Source of the DNA: Candidatus Parcubacteria bacterium
Lineage (GTDB): Bacteria; Patescibacteriota; Minisyncoccia; Minisyncoccales; Minisyncoccaceae
Reading direction: 5' to 3'
NCBI GenBank assembly: GCA_017992335.1
Contig: JAGOOU010000019.1
Coordinates: 1,834-9,391, forward strand
Length of the DNA: 7,558 bases
Below the pieces are notes generated by a model. It was not told the DNA's origin and ran no database searches. It saw only the letters and a list, made by a program, of their open reading frames with translations. Positions 5,155 to 7,558 of the stretch are shown piece by piece; position 1 is the stretch's first letter, and every line of letters starts with the position of its first letter. A program made the position numbers and the translations under genes.

Positions 5155-5331
5155 ATGCCTTTAATAAAAAACGGAAACAGCAAAAGACAATTAGAAATTG
5201 CGATTAAAAAGACATTTACAATGGGTCCAGCTATTCCGACTCGATCTCAGGAAAGAGAACAAAAAAGGCCAGCAGCTCTAGAAGAGTTATCAAACGTTTA
5301 TGATGCTATGCACCGAACGAGAAAAAGATAA
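5155..5331 (+). CDS. 58-aa basic protein of unknown function
   Basis: The ORF runs from ATG 5155 to TAA 5329-5331. AAAGG sits 6 nt before the start and a promoter lies upstream, so the gene is well supported despite its size. The protein is hydrophilic and basic. The N-terminal region is rich in Lys and Asn, the middle has TMGPAIPTRSQE, and the last residues are HRTRKR. There are no cysteines and no membrane segment. The composition suggests nucleic-acid or ribosome association, but no family is recognised. It is divergent from the 97-aa gene and convergent with pdaD, with only 8 nt between the stop codons. Confidence 0.65.
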   Translation: MPLIKNGNSKRQLEIAIKKTFTMGPAIPTRSQEREQKRPAALEELSNVYDAMHRTRKR

Positions 5332-5341
5332 CTCTTTTTTT
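5322..5341. terminator. Weak shared terminator between the 58-aa gene and pdaD
   Basis: AAAAAGA, TAAC and TCTTTTT form a 7-bp, almost pure A-T hairpin between the convergent stops, with T-runs on both strands. Its stability is low. Confidence 0.4.
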
Positions 5342-5888
5342 ATTGATCCATTAAAAATACAGCAGCAGCAATAACGGTTGTCCAAAGACCGTTTTTGTTT
5401 CCTTCTGCTGATTGGCAAGTATGAGTAGTCTTAATTATTTTTCCAGAAGTAATGTATTCTTGTTTTCTTTCGTTCCAAGCTTTTTCTGAATCAAATTCAA
5501 TTCCTAAAGTTGTGGCAAGCATAGTGGCAGCTAAATCTTCTGCATAGTCTCCTGATATATCTGCTTTTTCTCCAAAAGAATGATGTTCTGATAAATATCC
5601 ATAAGTGCTTCTATCATTAGGTATAGCCAGACCAATTGAAGCAGATATAAGCCTGTTTGGCTCATTTGTTTCGTTTCTAGCCATAACACAGAAAGTTATT
5701 TGTCCTGGATTTAATTGATTAACCCCTTTTGATTTAGGAATAATCTCACAATTAGGAGGCAAAATACTTGAAACATAAACTAGGTTTTGATTTTCTATTC
5801 CAGCATCTCTTAAAGCTAGCTCAAAAGAAGCTAATTTGTCTCTGTGAACCCCAACTCCTTTTACGAAGAATATTTTTTTAGGAATCAT
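5340..5888 (-). CDS. pdaD: Pyruvoyl-dependent arginine decarboxylase
   Basis: This enzyme converts arginine to agmatine and CO2 using a pyruvoyl group made by self-cleavage, and it acts in the cytosol. The cleavage site is [10 protein letters not shown], with cleavage expected between Ser40 and Ser41 (numbered from ATG 5886-5888), giving a small beta chain and a larger alpha chain. The conserved [11 protein letters not shown] segment carries the catalytic Glu (about 101). [17 protein letters not shown] at the N-terminus and [12 protein letters not shown] near the C-terminus are also family-like. The 182-aa length is slightly above the roughly 165 aa of the Methanocaldococcus enzyme. A TTG four codons upstream is possible, but ATG is preferred. 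The family is best known from archaea and occurs scattered in bacteria. Its own promoter lies about 35 nt upstream, directly behind the terminator of a leader-like unit. Agmatine could feed polyamine synthesis or acid resistance; no agmatinase or antiporter is visible here. Confidence 0.93.
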   Translation of the reverse strand: MIPKKIFFVKGVGVHRDKLASFELALRDAGIENQNLVYVSSILPPNCEIIPKSKGVNQLNPGQITFCVMARNETNEPNRLISASIGLAIPNDRSTYGYLSEHHSFGEKADISGDYAEDLAATMLATTLGIEFDSEKAWNERKQEYITSGKIIKTTHTCQSAEGNKNGLWTTVIAAAVFLMDQ

Positions 5889-5919
5889 TTTTTTAAACAA
5901 TTTTATTGTAATAATAAAT

Positions 5920-5947
5920 ATTATATTCCTTTTTCAATTTTTTGCAA
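5920..5947 (-). promoter_or_regulatory. Proximal pdaD promoter
   Basis: On the minus strand TTGCAA (5947-5942) and TATAAT (5925-5920) are 16 nt apart. The -10 is perfect and the -35 matches 4 of 6 positions. The -35 abuts the U-run of the upstream terminator, so pdaD may be served both from here and by read-through. Confidence 0.6.
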
Positions 5948-5948
5948 T

Positions 5949-5972
5949 AAAAAAACAAGAAAAGATTTCTTG
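5949..5972 (-). terminator. Intrinsic terminator between the leader-like unit and pdaD
   Basis: On the minus strand CAAGAAA (5972-5966) and TTTCTTG (5962-5956) form a perfect 7-bp stem with a 3-nt loop, followed by seven T. It ends about 60 nt before the pdaD start codon. Confidence 0.75.
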
Positions 5973-6027
5973 GTTCGAATTATGAAGTGAGGAGTGAGAT
6001 ATTTTTTATCTCCTCCATGGGAAGTGA

Positions 6028-6099
6028 TTATCTAGGATATTTTAAATATCCCTTTTTTCCGTCAAGCAATACTTTGATTGTATCAAAAAGCGACTTCAT
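6028..6099 (-). CDS. 23-aa micro-ORF, possible leader peptide of pdaD
   Basis: GGAGGTGG (6112-6105) precedes ATG (6099-6097) by 5 nt, and the frame ends at TAA (6030-6028). The peptide starts MKSLFDTIKVLLDG and ends GYLKYPR, so the only Arg codon is the last one, next to the stop. The ORF is amphipathic at its N-terminus and basic at its C-terminus. Promoter, SD, ORF and terminator form a complete unit directly upstream of an arginine-consuming enzyme. Leader peptides that arrest ribosomes near their stop in response to small molecules are known, for example SpeFL ahead of the ornithine decarboxylase gene in enterobacteria. A similar role here is inference. It could also be an independent small protein. 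Confidence 0.5.
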   Translation of the reverse strand: MKSLFDTIKVLLDGKKGYLKYPR

Positions 6100-6140
6100 T
6101 TAATCCACCTCCATAATTGAAGCTTTTGGCTTCGATTAAT

Positions 6141-6169
6141 TTTATATCATACATATATTTTTTTTGCAA
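6141..6169 (-). promoter_or_regulatory. Promoter of the leader-like unit
   Basis: On the minus strand TTGCAA (6169-6164) and TATAAA (6146-6141) are 17 nt apart. This uses the same TTGCAA -35 as the proximal pdaD promoter, which suggests that the two promoters are of one type. Confidence 0.6.
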
Positions 6170-6236
6170 GAGGAAATAAAAAAGGATTGAAGTTATCTCC
6201 CCTATGTTTCGTTAATTTTTTAAAAGAGCAATATGT

Positions 6237-6446
6237 TTATTTGAAAACAATTTGATTATCAATAAGAAAAGCTTTGTTGCCGTTTTTAATGAGAACCGGC
6301 CTACCGTTTTTATAATGCAATTCTCCGCAAACAATACAAGGATACGCTTGCTTGTACTCGGTGTTCCATCCACTGGAACTTACTGGTAACGATACAACTC
6401 CTGTTTTGTTAATCCTGCCATTACAGCCTTTTCTTTTGCAAATCAT
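6237..6446 (-). CDS. 69-aa zinc-ribbon-like protein
   Basis: Cys3 and Cys8 (CKRKGC) and Cys37 and Cys40 (CIVC) make a plausible four-Cys zinc site of the zinc-ribbon type. The two halves are separated by about 28 residues of short strands, and the C-terminal part (NGRPVLIKNGNKAFLIDNQIVF) looks like two beta strands. The protein is small and soluble, and its function is unknown; nucleic-acid or protein binding is common for such ribbons. The start is strongly supported: AAGAGGAGG ends 7 nt before ATG 6444-6446, and a promoter (6504-6475) lies upstream. No convincing terminator follows; only a T-rich run lies downstream, and transcription may run into the leader-like unit. Confidence 0.75.
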   Translation of the reverse strand: MICKRKGCNGRINKTGVVSLPVSSSGWNTEYKQAYPCIVCGELHYKNGRPVLIKNGNKAFLIDNQIVFK

Positions 6447-6474
6447 TTTAAAGCCTCCTCTTGGGGATAGTATC

Positions 6475-6504
6475 TTTATATAATTATATTTAACTGTATG
6501 TCAA
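6475..6504 (-). promoter_or_regulatory. Promoter of the zinc-ribbon gene
   Basis: On the minus strand TTGACA (6504-6499) is perfect, and TATAAA (6480-6475) follows after 18 nt. A TATAAT closer to the -35 has unsuitable spacing. Confidence 0.6.
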
Positions 6505-6509
6505 TATAT

Positions 6510-6533
6510 AAAAAAACAGAATCTATGATTCTG
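6510..6533 (-). terminator. Intrinsic terminator of the 96-aa gene
   Basis: On the minus strand CAGAATC (6533-6527) and GATTCTG (6523-6517) form a perfect 7-bp stem with loop ATA, followed by seven T. The stop codon TAG lies within the hairpin. Confidence 0.85.
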
Positions 6534-6813
6534 AACTTCTTGATTCTTTAAATTCTCGAATAATTCTTTGAAGATTTTCTTCTTTTGTTTCCAGTAAATA
6601 CTTGCCTGGACTATCCCCTTCTTTGCAGAAAGTGATCATTGGTCTTTTGCCTGTCCATTTAAAGAGTTCATAATAGAACACTTCATCCAAGATAACGTCA
6701 TACTTTTCCGCGGTTTTCCCTAAGTACCTTTTGAGAAGGAAAAATTTCAATTTGCCTTTAAAACTAGACGTTTCTGGAATGCTTCTCGAGAATGATTCGC
6801 TTTTAAAGAGCAT
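6523..6813 (-). CDS. 96-aa basic protein of unknown function, predicted leaderless
   Basis: I do not recognise a family. The N-terminal half is rich in Ser, Lys and Phe (KGKLKFFLLKRYLGK). The middle (YDVILDEVFYYELFKW) is probably helical, and the last 25 residues are charged and end in a Ser-rich tail. There is no signal peptide and no clear membrane segment, and the single Cys63 is isolated. The ATG at 6811-6813 has no Shine-Dalgarno. TTGACA (6848-6843), 17 nt and TATATT (6825-6820) end just 6 nt before it, so the transcript should start at or next to the ATG. The gene lies between the MFS transporter and its own terminator. Confidence 0.65.
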   Translation of the reverse strand: MLFKSESFSRSIPETSSFKGKLKFFLLKRYLGKTAEKYDVILDEVFYYELFKWTGKRPMITFCKEGDSPGKYLLETKEENLQRIIREFKESRSSES

Positions 6814-6819
6814 GTTTAT

Positions 6820-6848
6820 AATATAGAAGAAAATAGGTGTTTTGTCAA
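6820..6848 (-). promoter_or_regulatory. Promoter of the 96-aa gene placing the start site at the ATG
   Basis: On the minus strand a perfect TTGACA (6848-6843) is followed after 17 nt by TATATT (6825-6820), which matches 5 of 6 positions. Only 6 nt separate the -10 from the start codon, which predicts a leaderless mRNA. Confidence 0.65.
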
Positions 6849-6855
6849 ATATGAA

Positions 6856-6876
6856 TTAAGTTATTATACAACTTAA
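6856..6876 (-). terminator. Weak hairpin at the end of the MFS gene
   Basis: TTAAGTT and AACTTAA form a perfect 7-bp but A-T-rich stem with a 7-nt loop that overlaps the stop codon. The following TTCATATTTG is a poor U-run, so termination is uncertain. Confidence 0.35.
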
Positions 6877-7558
6877 GAGCTAACCTCTTGACTAATTTTA
6901 TTCTTTATCTCTTCTAATCTTAGTTTAGATAAAGGCATTAATATTATTATAGAAATAAAGATTGTTAAAATAGAAATATAGTAAAGATTATTAATGTTTT
7001 CTTGGAAAATACTAGAAACAAATAAGGTAATAACAACTGCTATGTTCTGCACAATCCAGAATAATGCAGAAACTGGTTCTAAGTTCTCTTTAGTGGTGAC
7101 ATCTCCAATTAAAGCATATGTTGTTGGTCTCATGATTGCTGAGTTAAAAGCTAATAGAAGTATTCCTAAAACGAAAAGCATTTTTATTGTTAGAAAAAAT
7201 AAACCAAAAATCATTAATGAATAAGAGAAAACCACCATTATTTTTCTTCCTTTTACGTCTGATAATTTACCTAACGAATAAGAGAGAAGAATGGGCAGGG
7301 CATAAAAAAGAAAAGAAAGCGGTCCAACAAAAGACGCACCCAATAATTCTTTTATTTGAATCGGAATTATTCCGATTACAAATCCATAGCTTAAATTAGC
7401 AACTAGCCATATGCTAGATATTCTCCAAACAGTTTTACTTGCTACGGATTTTTTTATTAATTTAAACTGATTCTTATTATCTCCTCCTTTTATATCCTCA
7501 AGAGTTAAAATAAAAAGGGTTCCAATAATTGGAAAAAGAGAAAAGAATAAAAAAGGAA
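6873..7558 (-). CDS. MFS transporter, C-terminal half (5' end outside window)
   Basis: The frame is open from the window edge to TAA at 6873-6875, covering 228 codons. The visible part begins at the end of a membrane helix (probably TM6), continues with a charged cytoplasmic loop (about residues 18-45 of the fragment: LEDIKGGDNKNQFKLIKKS), then has about six membrane helices. After the second of these the sequence GKLSDVKGRK matches the MFS loop motif G-[RK]-L-[SA]-D-[RK]-x-G-[RK]-[RK], here in the second half of the protein. The C-terminal tail is short and charged. The substrate cannot be inferred; drug, sugar or metabolite export is possible. A start at the in-frame TTG near 7343 would cut helices off, so it is not a real start. 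The next gene downstream has its own promoter. Confidence 0.88.
   Translation of the reverse strand, partial: PFLFFSLFPIIGTLFILTLEDIKGGDNKNQFKLIKKSVASKTVWRISSIWLVANLSYGFVIGIIPIQIKELLGASFVGPLSFLFYALPILLSYSLGKLSDVKGRKIMVVFSYSLMIFGLFFLTIKMLFVLGILLLAFNSAIMRPTTYALIGDVTTKENLEPVSALFWIVQNIAVVITLFVSSIFQENINNLYYISILTIFISIIILMPLSKLRLEEIKNKISQEVSS

Larger units (their letters stand above)
5949..6134 (-). ncRNA. Leader-like structured transcript upstream of pdaD
   Basis: The transcript predicted from the promoter at 6169-6141 begins with hairpin GAAGC/GCTTC, then has a strong Shine-Dalgarno, a 23-codon ORF, a palindrome GGATATT/AATATCC over the last codons (6051-6035), a hairpin of about 10 bp (6016-5991) and the terminator at 5972. 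The segment 5988-5978 just before the terminator can pair either with the start-codon region (ACTTCAT, 5988-5982, with ATGAAGT, 6099-6093) or with the bases ahead of the SD (CATAATT, 5984-5978, with AATTATG, 6118-6112). The two pairings exclude each other. This looks like an attenuator or a small structured RNA; the ligand and mechanism are unknown. Confidence 0.5.

Noticed and set aside
5971..5984. GGTTCGAATTATG resembling a tRNA T-arm
   Set aside because: No acceptor, D or anticodon arms can be placed around it, and it is part of the segment just before the terminator.
5983..6018. 12-codon ORF on the minus strand after the 23-codon ORF
   Set aside because: It has no SD and its start is followed by a stable hairpin, so it is probably chance.
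6035..6058. GGATATT/AATATCC hairpin followed by six T on the plus strand, like a terminator
   Set aside because: No plus-strand gene or promoter leads into it, and the palindrome is better explained as part of the minus-strand leader unit.
1..7558. CRISPR array, insertion sequence or tRNA genes
   Set aside because: I saw no regularly spaced direct repeats, no transposase frame and no complete cloverleaf on either strand.

Overview
The window is AT-rich, compact bacterial DNA with closely packed small genes, perfect or near-perfect sigma70-type promoters and many intrinsic terminators that touch stop codons. A membrane-anchored ClpC-like ATPase beside a small membrane protein, an archaeal-type pyruvoyl-dependent arginine decarboxylase, short L10 and L7/L12 genes and many unassigned small ORFs fit a small-genome lineage such as Patescibacteria (CPR). 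That assignment is an inference. The code looks standard: TGG encodes Trp, GGN encodes Gly, and the gene stops are TAA or TAG.

Layout. Positions 1-1695 (-) hold a two-gene unit: a 130-aa membrane protein overlapping by 8 nt a ClpC-like protein that runs off the left edge. Its first AAA+ module keeps the fold but has lost most ATPase and pore-loop residues. Positions 1717-2034 (+) form a self-contained unit: consensus promoter, 5' UTR with two hairpins, a 50-aa protein that is two-thirds Asp/Glu, and a terminator. A membrane-anchored thioredoxin-fold (CPHC) protein follows at 2065-2811 (+).

Positions 2850-3090 are unusually GC-rich and full of inverted repeats. They look like a structured RNA and, on the minus strand, contain a 24-codon ORF behind a perfect Shine-Dalgarno. 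Positions 3100-4212 (-) are the rplJ-rplL operon, complete with promoter, an attenuator-like L10 leader and a terminator. Its promoter lies inside the end of a DJ-1/PfpI-family gene (4175-4717, -). Next come a 97-aa Cys-containing protein (-) and, divergently, a 58-aa basic protein (+).

Positions 5340-6170 (-) hold the arginine decarboxylase gene (pdaD). Upstream of it is a leader-like transcription unit: promoter, hairpin, a 23-codon ORF with strong SD that ends Lys-Tyr-Pro-Arg-stop, more hairpins and an intrinsic terminator. This is the best candidate for something undescribed: a peptide-based attenuator for a polyamine enzyme, or a free-standing micro-ORF RNA. The right end carries a 69-aa zinc-ribbon protein, a 96-aa unknown protein and the C-terminal half of an MFS transporter, all on the minus strand.

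The housekeeping core is ribosome stalk synthesis (L10/L12). The rest is envelope or stress related: ClpC-like protein, thioredoxin-fold protein, DJ-1, transporter and agmatine production. Nothing in the layout shows that these genes act as one pathway.
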